DNA from: Bacillota bacterium
GTDB taxonomy: Bacteria > Bacillota > UBA4882 > UBA8346
NCBI GenBank assembly: GCA_023417475.1
Contig: JAEZFP010000055.1
Span: 151,231 to 215,230 of the forward strand
DNA: 64,000 nucleotides
Direction: 5' to 3'
Part shown: one piece after another, positions 18,854 to 26,780 of the stretch
How positions within the stretch are numbered: position 1 is the stretch's first letter
Layout: every line of letters starts with the position of its first letter
The notes under the pieces: model-generated
The model's database searches: none
Told to the model about the DNA's origin: nothing
Seen by the model: only the letters and a program-made list of their open reading frames with translations
Made by a program: the position numbers and the translations under genes

Positions 18854-20248
18854 ATGCAAAAAAACTTGAGCTTTGGTCAATTCAGTTTGGAGATCTCATC
18901 CAACGGGATGGAGGTTCTGATGAACCTGTATCCTCCCCAAGGAGACCGCGTTTGGTCGGGAAAAGAAGAAATTATCCGGGCCTTACAAAACTCGGGAATC
19001 GTATATGGGATCAACGAAACTGTTATTGCCGAATGGGTGGAACAACACAATCAAAAGCAGGTCATCATCGCGGTGGGTAAAAAACCCATTCCCGGGAAGG
19101 ACGCTGAGTTTCTATTTTACTTTGAAACCGGCGTTTTTCGGAAAGCAGCGCTGGAAGACGGTTATGGGAAAGTTGATCTTGCTCAGGTGAAGGTAATTCA
19201 AAGTGTGAATCCAGGCCAAGTGATTGCGGAGAAGATTCCGGCCGGCCCGGGCGAACCGGGTTCCGATGTATATGGGCGGACCCTGACTGCGCCGTTTGGC
19301 AAAGATAAAAATCTGGTGCTGGGGCCCAATGTATTTAGCGGCAGTCCGGATCCAAATAAAATCATCGCACTTGTTGAAGGGGAACCGGTTGTAACCCACG
19401 ATCAACTTGCGGTGTTCCCGGTCAGAGTCATTCAATCCGATGTCAATCAAGATACCGGTAATGTTGAATTTGACGGAAACATCGTAATCTACGGCAATGT
19501 CGAAATCGACATGAAGGTTGTCGCAACCGGGGAGATAACGATTTACGGCAGTGTCGACGCTGCTGAGATCCGATGCGGCGGACATCTTTTTATCCGGGGT
19601 GGCGTATACGGACGGGGCAAAGCCACAGTCGATTGTACCGGGGACTGCTCGGCCAAGTTTCTTGACAGTGTAACGATCAATTGTCAGGGCCACATCACGG
19701 TCCGCGAATATATTATGAACTGCCAGATCAATGCCGATGGAAAAGTAGTAGTGGAAGGCGGAAAGGGTCAAATTGTCGGCGGGTTGATTCGCTCCGGCGA
19801 AGAGATTATGGCGAAGGTGATCGGTTCGCGTTTGGGTGTACAGACGCAGTTAGAGGTGGGCACCCCGCCCCGACTGAAAATGATCTATCAAGAGGTCGAA
19901 AATAATTTGCGTGAAAACCAAATTAGTTTGGATAAGGCCGACAAAGCGATTACAATGTTACGCCAAATTCCGAAATTGCCCGAAGACCGTCAAGCCATGC
20001 TGGATTCGTTGGTGAACACCGCTGAAGTGTTGAAACAACGGATCGCGGAGGCAGAGGTGAAAAAAGAGGAGCTAGGAGCGGAAATTCTCAAAAGTACCCT
20101 TGAAAAAGGCAAAATCAAGGTTAGCGAAATAATCAACCCGGGAGTCACGGTGACCATGGGGCGAACCACCATCAAAATCAATGAAGATATTCGGTTTGCG
20201 ACATTGGCCTATCGGGACCGGGAAATTCGCGTGTGTCCCTATTTTTAG
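18854..20248 (+). CDS. DUF342 family protein (FapA-like flagellar assembly protein A)
   Basis: A 464-residue cytoplasmic protein of the DUF342/FapA family. The N-terminal half contains the signature PGEPGSDVYGRTLTAPFGKD, then a right-handed beta-helix with Gly-rich turns every dozen or so residues (DGNIVIYGNVEID, GEITIYGSVDA, GHLFIRGGVYG), and a C-terminal coiled coil (about 345-420). In the family it is linked to cell polarity and flagellar assembly, but its activity is not established. It starts one base after the fliA stop, so the two are co-translated. Confidence 0.8.
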   Translation: MQKNLSFGQFSLEISSNGMEVLMNLYPPQGDRVWSGKEEIIRALQNSGIVYGINETVIAEWVEQHNQKQVIIAVGKKPIPGKDAEFLFYFETGVFRKAALEDGYGKVDLAQVKVIQSVNPGQVIAEKIPAGPGEPGSDVYGRTLTAPFGKDKNLVLGPNVFSGSPDPNKIIALVEGEPVVTHDQLAVFPVRVIQSDVNQDTGNVEFDGNIVIYGNVEIDMKVVATGEITIYGSVDAAEIRCGGHLFIRGGVYGRGKATVDCTGDCSAKFLDSVTINCQGHITVREYIMNCQINADGKVVVEGGKGQIVGGLIRSGEEIMAKVIGSRLGVQTQLEVGTPPRLKMIYQEVENNLRENQISLDKADKAITMLRQIPKLPEDRQAMLDSLVNTAEVLKQRIAEAEVKKEELGAEILKSTLEKGKIKVSEIINPGVTVTMGRTTIKINEDIRFATLAYRDREIRVCPYF

Positions 20249-20267
20249 ACGAAGGCGGTAAGCGGCG

Positions 20268-20591
20268 ATGTTAAAACCCGTTGATTTACATACAATCCTC
20301 CCGCGCTCTTTTGAAATACAACGGGTTGAACAGAGTAATCAAAGCCGTTCGTCCCTGGCTCAACATGAGTTTGCCAAAGAAATGTTGCATCAATCGGAGA
20401 AACTTCATACCCGAGTGCAACAGGGTAATGAATCTTCAGAGAGCCACACGGTAAAAAGCGACGACCAATCCCAGTCAAAAAACGGCAATCGGCGTTATCG
20501 CCGGTTCAATCCAACGAAAACTGCCGCTGCCCAAGAATCCGAAGAATTGTTAGATCAAGAACGAGGTCAACACATCGATATTAAAATTTAA
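20268..20591 (+). CDS. small conserved flagellar-operon protein of unknown function
   Basis: A 107-residue hydrophilic protein starting MLKPVDLHTILPRSFEIQRV. A gene with a similar start (MLKPVDL... followed by a Gln/charged helix) is common at this position in clostridial flagellar operons, as far as I recall, but has no assigned function. The first 55 residues look helical; the rest is Ser/Asn/Gln-rich and probably disordered. It lies 19 bases after the DUF342 gene, with AAGGCGGTAAGCGG before the ATG. Confidence 0.65.
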   Translation: MLKPVDLHTILPRSFEIQRVEQSNQSRSSLAQHEFAKEMLHQSEKLHTRVQQGNESSESHTVKSDDQSQSKNGNRRYRRFNPTKTAAAQESEELLDQERGQHIDIKI

Positions 20592-20644
20592 GATGACCGG
20601 AAATTGTTGACTGGTAAATTCCGCAGCTGGGGGTGATTATAATC

Positions 20645-21076
20645 ATGAAAGCCGGGCAGTTTTTGATAGTAATTCTCTTGAATGTCGGTTTGATCTTTGG
20701 ATTGTATTATGTTCAGAAACGGCTGTTGGAAAAACGGATTCGTCATTTGAATAAACAGGTGGTTGATTTAGAAAACTTAGTTGCGGCGATCATGGAAGAA
20801 TTCGAAGCGGTTTTTGACGAGAAGGTAACGGTAAATTCCGATTTTCAAATAAAAACAGGCGACTCGTCTGCAGCGTCCCAACTTATTGACTCCGGGATGA
20901 ACCCGCCGACTACCTTTCAAAAGGTTTTGAATGAAACCGAAATTGGCACCAAAGAAAGTCGCGAACAAATCTATGAATTATGGAACAACGGCCTAACTAT
21001 TGAAGCGATCGCCAAGCAATTACGGACTGGTCAAGGTGAAGTCCAATTGGCCATCAAAATGCATAAAAGGAGTTAA
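20645..21076 (+). CDS. DUF6115-like membrane protein with C-terminal helix-turn-helix-like segment
   Basis: A 143-residue protein with one N-terminal membrane helix (about residues 5-22), a charged coiled coil (about 25-60) and a C-terminal segment EQIYELWNNGLTIEAIAKQL plus GEVQLAIKMHKR that resembles a helix-turn-helix. This layout fits the DUF6115 family often found downstream of the fliA region. ATG 20645 follows GGGGGTGAT by about ten bases; the GTG at 20633 overlaps that site. Role unknown. Confidence 0.6.
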   Translation: MKAGQFLIVILLNVGLIFGLYYVQKRLLEKRIRHLNKQVVDLENLVAAIMEEFEAVFDEKVTVNSDFQIKTGDSSAASQLIDSGMNPPTTFQKVLNETEIGTKESREQIYELWNNGLTIEAIAKQLRTGQGEVQLAIKMHKRS

Positions 21077-21105
21077 GCCGTACCAGTTGGGTGCGGTTTT
21101 GTTCT

Positions 21106-21855
21106 ATGACTGAATTCGAGGCAAACAATCAGCGACATGAGCAAATCCATTTCGAGCGCATTTTTGGGATGCTGCTAATTATATTTTGTATATTAGTGTA
21201 TCTAAATTCCGGTTATTTTTCGATCCGCACCGTTAACGTTATCGGAGAGCATAATCTTTCTAAAACCGAAATTGTGCTGACAGCCGGAATTGGCGCTTCA
21301 GAAAATATCTGGCTATTGGATGACCGTTCAATCAAAAAACGGTTGCTGGCCGATTCGCGATTGGCCGGGGTAACGATCGAACGGCGTTTTCCGGACCAAA
21401 TCCTGTTAAAAGTGAGCGAACGGGAGCCGCGTTGTTGGATTATCTATCAAGATAATTCGATTGCGGTTAGTGAACGCGGCGTGCCGATCAATGCGGTTGA
21501 CGCGGCGGACTTAACCGCCTTACCTCAGATAATCGGCATTCGGCTAAAAAAGCTGCAATATGGTGTGCCGATTCAAGATTCAAATTTTGTGACGGCGTTA
21601 AAGATTCTGGAAGCGGCAGACCCGATTTTACGGAAGTCATTCAGTATCATTGATGTAAAAAATTATCGGATCGAGCTGACTTTACCGGAGCGGACCGCCC
21701 CGATTCAAGTGGACCTGGGGGACGGTGAGCAATTGTCGAAGAAAATGTTCAATCTGAAAGCGATCCTCGCGAACGTCCCTGCCGCAAAATTACGGCGAAT
21801 TGATCTGCGAACGCCGGATCTCCCAACGGTTTTAAAAACCGTCGAATCGCAATGA
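21106..21855 (+). CDS. ftsQ: cell division protein FtsQ/DivIB
   Basis: A 249-residue bitopic membrane protein. A short cytoplasmic tail is followed by one membrane helix (about residues 20-40), a POTRA domain beginning FSIRTVNVIGEHNLSKTEI, and the beta domain. It is the division scaffold that bridges FtsL/FtsB and septal peptidoglycan synthesis. The start is uncertain: a GTG at 21091 would add five residues, and neither has an ideal ribosome binding site. It follows the flagellar genes by 29 bases and precedes ftsZ with no ftsA between. Confidence 0.85.
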   Translation: MTEFEANNQRHEQIHFERIFGMLLIIFCILVYLNSGYFSIRTVNVIGEHNLSKTEIVLTAGIGASENIWLLDDRSIKKRLLADSRLAGVTIERRFPDQILLKVSEREPRCWIIYQDNSIAVSERGVPINAVDAADLTALPQIIGIRLKKLQYGVPIQDSNFVTALKILEAADPILRKSFSIIDVKNYRIELTLPERTAPIQVDLGDGEQLSKKMFNLKAILANVPAAKLRRIDLRTPDLPTVLKTVESQ

Positions 21856-21986
21856 CTGATTATTAAAATCCTGTTGCACGGAAAAAAAATGGTTCCCAGG
21901 GAAGGGTAATCAGGTTCTTTGCAGAAATATATATTTTGTCCGAATTCTTTAGACAAAGAACCGGATTGCATGGAAGGAGCTTAGGA

Positions 21987-23033
21987 ATGCTCGAATTTGA
22001 AGTTGCTCAACAACAATTTGCATCCATTAAAGTTATCGGAGTCGGTGGCGGCGGTACCAACGCCGTGAACCGAATGATTGAGGCGAAAATTCAAGGAGTT
22101 GAATTTGTCGCGATCAATACCGACGGTCAAGCCCTCAACCGCTCCAATGCCGACATTCGGCTACGGATCGGCGACGCGTTAACCAAAGGCCTGGGCGCCG
22201 GAGCGAATCCCGAAATTGGTGAGAATGCCGCTTTAGAAAGCAAAGAGGAGATCACGGGAATTTTACAAGGCGCCGATATGGTTTTTATCACCGCAGGGAT
22301 GGGCGGCGGAACCGGGACCGGCGCTGCCCCGGTCATCGCCCGGTTAGCCAAAGAGATGGGCGCTTTAACGGTTGGAGTTGTCACAAAACCCTTTTCCTTT
22401 GAAGGAAGAGTGCGGATGAATCAAGCCAATCGCGGTTTGGATTTATTGAAAGAAAGTGTCGATACCTTAATAACCATCCCTAATGAGCGTTTACTGCAGG
22501 TGGTCGATAAAAAGACTACGATGGTCGAAGCCTTTCAACGGGCCGACGATGTGTTGCGTCAGGCTGTTCAAGGTATTTCTGATTTGATTACCATTACCGG
22601 CCTGATCAACGTGGACTTTGCCGATGTGAAGACCATTATGAGTAACGCCGGTTCGGCGCTGATGGGGATCGGTCTCGCCAGAGGAGACGATCGGGCCTTG
22701 CAGGCAGCCAAGATGGCGATCCAAAGTCCGCTGTTGGAAACTTCCATCGGCGGTTGCCGTGGCGTATTATTAAATATCACCGGTAGCAGTAACTTATCCT
22801 TGTTGGAAGTCAAGGAAGCGGCTGACATTATCACTGAAGAATCCGATCCGGAAGCCAATATCATCTTTGGCGCGGTGATTGATGAGACATTGGGAGAGGA
22901 TATTCGGGTGACGGTTATCGCCACCGGATTTAATCCGCCGCCGCCCCCACCCAAACCCGATCTCTTTGATCTGCGTTCCATCATTAGTGAAGGGGAACCG
23001 GAAATTCCGGTATTCATGCGGAAGAACCGTTAA
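21987..23033 (+). CDS. ftsZ: cell division GTPase FtsZ
   Basis: A 348-residue tubulin-like GTPase that forms the division ring. The signature GMGGGTGTGAAPVIA and the N-terminal VIGVGGGGTNAVNRMIE are intact, as is the C-terminal peptide EIPVFMRKNR that binds partner proteins. The linker before it is very short and Pro-rich. ATG 21987 has a GGAAGGAG ribosome binding site eight bases upstream. A terminator follows. Confidence 0.97.
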   Translation: MLEFEVAQQQFASIKVIGVGGGGTNAVNRMIEAKIQGVEFVAINTDGQALNRSNADIRLRIGDALTKGLGAGANPEIGENAALESKEEITGILQGADMVFITAGMGGGTGTGAAPVIARLAKEMGALTVGVVTKPFSFEGRVRMNQANRGLDLLKESVDTLITIPNERLLQVVDKKTTMVEAFQRADDVLRQAVQGISDLITITGLINVDFADVKTIMSNAGSALMGIGLARGDDRALQAAKMAIQSPLLETSIGGCRGVLLNITGSSNLSLLEVKEAADIITEESDPEANIIFGAVIDETLGEDIRVTVIATGFNPPPPPPKPDLFDLRSIISEGEPEIPVFMRKNR

Positions 23034-23054
23034 TTCAATTGAATCAATAATTAC

Positions 23055-23097
23055 GAAAAGCGTTGCCGTTCAATCGGTAAACGCTTTTCCGATTTTT
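23055..23097 (+). terminator. intrinsic terminator after ftsZ
   Basis: GAAAAGCGTTGCCG pairs with CGGTAAACGCTTTTC across a six-base loop, followed by CGATTTTTA. It separates ftsZ from spoIIGA. Confidence 0.8.
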
Positions 23098-23284
23098 ATG
23101 GGCAATTCGTTAAAAAGAAGGAAAAAACGTAAGGATTCGAGTTGGGTTTGGGGTCTATTCCGACCCATAACGGCATAATAGTAAATTTTACGTAATCGTA
23201 TAACAAAAACAGTTGTCGCTAATTCGGTTGGGAATAAAGGAAAAAAGCGAAGGGTTCGGTAGGATAGTGGAGGATGGTGGTCTT

Positions 23285-24193
23285 ATGGAATTGGTCAAGG
23301 TATATCTTGATCTGCCAATTATTGGCGGCATTTTGGGATGGATACAGGATAGCACCTTATTGTGGATGGTAGCGCAAATCAGTTCCACCCGGGTCCGTTG
23401 GCACCGTCTCGTTATCGGCGGCGCGATCGGCGGCTTTTTTCAGTTTATGTTATTGGTGAACCAGGCGTCCGACGGTCTGTTAAACGCCTGGATATTGTCA
23501 CCGCTTATTTTCATGTTGCTCATTCCCGCCGCAATGATTATTTTGGCCTTTTATCCGCTAACGGCGCGACGCTTGTTGACGATTGTCAGTTATTTTTATC
23601 TGGTATCGTTTTTATTGTCCGGAATTCATTGGGGGATTGACAGTTTAAACCAACGCTTCCTACACTGGACCATCTCGCTATGGTGGCGCTTCTGTCTGCA
23701 TTTAATGTTCATCTTTTTAGTCGGAGAGATCGGCTGGGGAGTTGTCCACCGCAAAGTCTGGGACCAGGTCTGCTTGTTTCCGATTCAGATCCAATGGCAA
23801 GGACATTTTCTGAAGTTGAATGCGTTGTTGGACACCGGCAACCGTCTGCATGACCCGTTGACCAAAGTTCCGGTGGTCGTTGTGGAATTCAACCGGATCA
23901 AAGATCTTTTACCGGCCGAAGTATTGACAATGGTTGAAAATATGCAGCGCGGCGAGATGAGCGCCGATTTTGACGTCCCACACTATTGGGAGGAGCGAAT
24001 GCGGGTTTTGCCCTTCAATTCCCTTGGCAAAGAGCACGGAATGTTGATTGGGTTTCGCCCCGACCGTTTCATTGTCTGTCAAAAAAATCGCGAAATCGAA
24101 AATTCCAATGTGGTAATCGCGTTTTATCACCGGCAACTATCGCCGGAAGGTTCATTTCAGGCGTTAATTCCGCCAGCGGTATTGAGCATGTGA
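23285..24193 (+). CDS. spoIIGA: sigma-E processing peptidase SpoIIGA
   Basis: A 302-residue membrane aspartic protease that cleaves pro-sigma-E in the mother cell. Five or so N-terminal helices (to about residue 150) are followed by the protease domain with the catalytic LLDTGNRLHDP; Asp183 matches the Bacillus catalytic position. The C-terminal GFRPDR segment is also typical. I start at ATG 23285, 11 bases after GGAGG; the open frame extends upstream to 23213 without support. sigE follows, as in the spoIIG operon of Bacillus. Confidence 0.92.
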   Translation: MELVKVYLDLPIIGGILGWIQDSTLLWMVAQISSTRVRWHRLVIGGAIGGFFQFMLLVNQASDGLLNAWILSPLIFMLLIPAAMIILAFYPLTARRLLTIVSYFYLVSFLLSGIHWGIDSLNQRFLHWTISLWWRFCLHLMFIFLVGEIGWGVVHRKVWDQVCLFPIQIQWQGHFLKLNALLDTGNRLHDPLTKVPVVVVEFNRIKDLLPAEVLTMVENMQRGEMSADFDVPHYWEERMRVLPFNSLGKEHGMLIGFRPDRFIVCQKNREIENSNVVIAFYHRQLSPEGSFQALIPPAVLSM

Positions 24194-24237
24194 GTTCGGA
24201 CCGAATGCCAATATGGATAAAGTGAGGAGATCAGTGG

Positions 24238-24969
24238 ATGCTTAGTCGATTTGAAAAATTAAAGCTTCAAGTGAGACTGTTCATCGTTCGATGGATGCTG
24301 CGCTTGGGGTTGACTCCCCAATTTGTGGGCTATATCGGAAGTAGTGAAGCTTTACCTCCTCCGTTGAGCAATGAGGAAGAAATGTATTTAATTGAAAAAC
24401 TGGCGCTGGGAGACCGGGCGGTGAAAGCGGTCTTGATTGAGCGAAATTTACGTTTGGTCGTCTATATCGCCCGCAAATTTGAGAATAGCGGGGTTGGAAT
24501 TGAGGATCTGGTCTCCATCGGAACCATTGGTCTGATCAAAGCGGTGAATACCTTCAATCCGGAAAAAAAGATTAAGTTGGCTACCTATGCCTCGCGCTGT
24601 ATTGAGAATGAGATCTTAATGTATTTGCGGCGTAATAACAAAACCCGCGCTGAAGTATCGTTTGATGAACCGTTAAATACCGATTGGGACGGGAACGAAC
24701 TTTTATTGTCCGATGTATTGGGGACAGAGAATGATTCAACTTACAAACACGTTGAAGAAGAGATTGATAAGACATTGCTGGATACGGCCATGGAAAATCT
24801 GTCCGACCGTGAAAAGGTCATCGTGGAATTGCGATTCGGGTTGAAGGACGGGACCGAAAAAACCCAAAAAGAAGTCGCCGATTTGCTGGGAATCTCGCAA
24901 TCCTACATATCCAGACTGGAAAAACGAATCATCAAAAAACTGAAAAAAGAGATCCGGAAAATGGATTAA
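24238..24969 (+). CDS. sigE: sporulation sigma-E factor (pro-form)
   Basis: A 243-residue sigma factor. The first 28 or so residues form an amphipathic pro-sequence (RLFIVRWMLRLGL), followed by the cleavage-region sequence YIGSSEALPPPLSNEEE, nearly the same as in Bacillus. Region 2 (LVSIGTIGLIKAVNTFNPEK) and region 4 (SQSYISRLEKRIIKKLKKEI) are complete. It drives early mother-cell sporulation genes after SpoIIGA cleavage. A terminator follows. Confidence 0.96.
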   Translation: MLSRFEKLKLQVRLFIVRWMLRLGLTPQFVGYIGSSEALPPPLSNEEEMYLIEKLALGDRAVKAVLIERNLRLVVYIARKFENSGVGIEDLVSIGTIGLIKAVNTFNPEKKIKLATYASRCIENEILMYLRRNNKTRAEVSFDEPLNTDWDGNELLLSDVLGTENDSTYKHVEEEIDKTLLDTAMENLSDREKVIVELRFGLKDGTEKTQKEVADLLGISQSYISRLEKRIIKKLKKEIRKMD

Positions 24970-24998
24970 CCGGATTGAACCATAAACTAACTTTTCCT

Positions 24999-25031
24999 AA
25001 AAGCCATATTCAATTTGAATATGGCTTTTTT
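24999..25031 (+). terminator. intrinsic terminator after sigE
   Basis: AAGCCATATTC and GAATATGGCTT form an 11-bp stem with a short AATTT-centred loop, followed by a run of T. Confidence 0.9.
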
Positions 25032-25042
25032 AGTGAAAAAAA

Positions 25043-25049
25043 TGTCGAA
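25043..25049 (+). promoter_or_regulatory. possible Spo0A box
   Basis: TGTCGAA matches the Spo0A-box consensus exactly, 134 bases before sigG. A seven-base match is expected several times by chance in 64 kb, so the call rests on location only. Confidence 0.2.
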
Positions 25050-25108
25050 GTTAGTCGATTTGGCTGTGCCCGGTTTAGCTGACACTTTTTTCAAAGCCAA
25101 GCTTTTGG

Positions 25109-25138
25109 GTATAAATCAAAAAAGTGCTGGCAATAATC
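25109..25138 (+). promoter_or_regulatory. candidate forespore (sigma-F/sigma-G) promoter of sigG
   Basis: GTATA at 25109-25113 and GGCAATAATC at 25129-25138 with a 15-base spacer fit the sigma-F consensus (GYATA and GGNNANANT) at the defined positions, one base short of the usual spacing. It is 45 bases before the sigG start, and sigG of Bacillus is read by sigma-F and then by itself. Confidence 0.5.
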
Positions 25139-25182
25139 ATTTCTAGACGGTTCTAAAGGATAGATCAGGAGTGAGCGGCTAA

Positions 25183-25983
25183 ATGTTAGTAAATAAAGTA
25201 GAAATATGTGGCGTCAACACAGCCAAATTACCGGTACTTTCCAGCAATAAAATGCGGGAACTGTTAGAGCGGATGCAAGGTGGCGAACGTTCGGCCCGGG
25301 ATGAATTGATCAACGGCAATTTACGTTTAGTCCTCAGCGTAATTCAGCGTTTCAATAACCGCGGCGAATATGTCGACGATCTATTTCAGGTCGGTTGTAT
25401 CGGTTTAATGAAAGCCATTGATAATTTTGATCTATCCCAAAATGTGAAATTTTCAACCTATGCGGTTCCGATGATCATCGGTGAAATTCGAAGATACCTG
25501 CGGGACAACAATCCGTTGCGCGTTAGTCGTTCATTGCGGGATATCGCGTATAAAGCATTACAAGTCAGGGATGCGTTGGTCAGCAAAAACTCCAAGGAAC
25601 CAACTGTCGCCGAAATCGCCGAAGAACTTAAAGTGCCTCGCGAGGAAGTCGTCTTTGCCTTGGATGCCATTCAAGAACCGATTTCATTATTCGAACCGAT
25701 TTACCATGACGGGGGCGATCCCATCTTCGTCATGGATCAGATCAGCGACGAACGGCACTTGGACGGGCAATGGCTTGAAGGATTAACCATCAAAGAAGCA
25801 ATGTTCAAACTGAATGACCGGGAACGGTTAATCTTGAAGATGCGTTTCTTTGACGGCCGGACGCAGATGGAAGTGGCGGATGAGATCGGAATTTCTCAAG
25901 CCCAAGTATCCCGTTTAGAAAAGACTGCCTTAAAGCATATGCGCCGCTATATTGCGGATAATACGGAAAAGACCATGGATTAG
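25183..25983 (+). CDS. sigG: sporulation sigma-G factor
   Basis: A 266-residue forespore sigma factor. The N-terminus VEICGVNTAKLPVLSSNKM is specific to SigG and includes the anti-sigma contact region; region 2 reads FQVGCIGLMKAIDNFDLSQN and region 4 QMEVADEIGISQAQVSRLEK. It drives late forespore genes. Sitting directly after spoIIGA-sigE repeats the Bacillus order. It is followed within 12 bases by spoIIR. Confidence 0.96.
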   Translation: MLVNKVEICGVNTAKLPVLSSNKMRELLERMQGGERSARDELINGNLRLVLSVIQRFNNRGEYVDDLFQVGCIGLMKAIDNFDLSQNVKFSTYAVPMIIGEIRRYLRDNNPLRVSRSLRDIAYKALQVRDALVSKNSKEPTVAEIAEELKVPREEVVFALDAIQEPISLFEPIYHDGGDPIFVMDQISDERHLDGQWLEGLTIKEAMFKLNDRERLILKMRFFDGRTQMEVADEIGISQAQVSRLEKTALKHMRRYIADNTEKTMD

Positions 25984-25995
25984 GAGGCATTGGAG

Positions 25996-26631
25996 TTGAT
26001 TAGACAACGATTCGTTACAACATGTGTGATCATTGTATTGTTCAGCATCATTGGCTTTTGGGGATCGAACACCGTTTGGATGCGCGATATTGCGTTAGAT
26101 TCATATAATCAACACAACCTGATCCGCTTGCGGGTGATTGCCAACAGCGATTCGCTAATTGATCAACGGGTCAAACTGAAAGTGCGCGATCGGATCATTA
26201 AAATTACCGAACCGCTATTACTGAAGGTAGAGGATCCCGCCAAAGCCGAAAAGATTATCCTCAGTAATTTGAAGCTGATCGAACGGAGCGCGACGGATGA
26301 ATTGTTAAAGAACGGCTTACGGATGCCGGTCAAAGTAAATATCGGAAAGTACGATTTTCCCGATGTCCGTTACCCTTTTGGCGTTTTGCCGGCCGGTGAA
26401 TATAAAGGATTGCGGGTTGTTTTAGGTGAAGGAAAAGGGAAAAATTGGTGGTGCGTGCTTTACCCGCCATTGTGCCTTTTAGCGCCCGACGCCCCCGGTT
26501 TTAAAGGCAAGATTGATCATGCTCCGAAAGTCGAATACCGTCTGGCATTTCTCGAGAAGATGCTGCATCAGAAAGGTCTGACTATGAATCAATTTTGGTT
26601 AGGATGGAGTAAGTATCTGAAAATCATGTAG
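25996..26631 (+). CDS. spoIIR: stage II sporulation protein R (SpoIIR)
   Basis: A 211-residue secreted signalling protein made in the forespore that triggers SpoIIGA. It has an N-terminal hydrophobic signal (about residues 8-25) and family motifs LIRLRVIANSDSLIDQRVKL, PFGVLPAGEYKGLRVVLGEG and NWWCVLYPPLCLL. I chose the second TTG (25996), eight bases after AGGAGG; a TTG at 25990 is too close. Its position right behind sigG, rather than elsewhere as in Bacillus subtilis, places the signal beside its target protease's operon. Confidence 0.9.
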   Translation: MIRQRFVTTCVIIVLFSIIGFWGSNTVWMRDIALDSYNQHNLIRLRVIANSDSLIDQRVKLKVRDRIIKITEPLLLKVEDPAKAEKIILSNLKLIERSATDELLKNGLRMPVKVNIGKYDFPDVRYPFGVLPAGEYKGLRVVLGEGKGKNWWCVLYPPLCLLAPDAPGFKGKIDHAPKVEYRLAFLEKMLHQKGLTMNQFWLGWSKYLKIM

Positions 26632-26634
26632 TCC

Positions 26635-26658
26635 AAACTCCCGATTCCGGGAGTTTTT
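26635..26658 (+). terminator. intrinsic terminator after spoIIR
   Basis: AACTCCCG and CGGGAGTT form an 8-bp stem with an ATTC loop and end in a T run. Confidence 0.9.
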
Positions 26659-26704
26659 TAATTTGGAATTTCTTTAAACTGTGATTAAATTTATTCGGAA
26701 ACGG

Positions 26705-26733
26705 TTGTAATTAATGTCAATTCATGATTTAAT
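26705..26733 (+). promoter_or_regulatory. candidate sigma-A promoter of typA
   Basis: TTGTAA, a 17-base spacer and TTTAAT lie 48 bases before the typA start in an AT-rich stretch. The -10 matches five of six positions and the -35 four of six. Confidence 0.4.
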
Positions 26734-26780
26734 AAAAAATTGTGTAGAGAGAAATTTTATTTAAGATTAAGGTGGAAATA

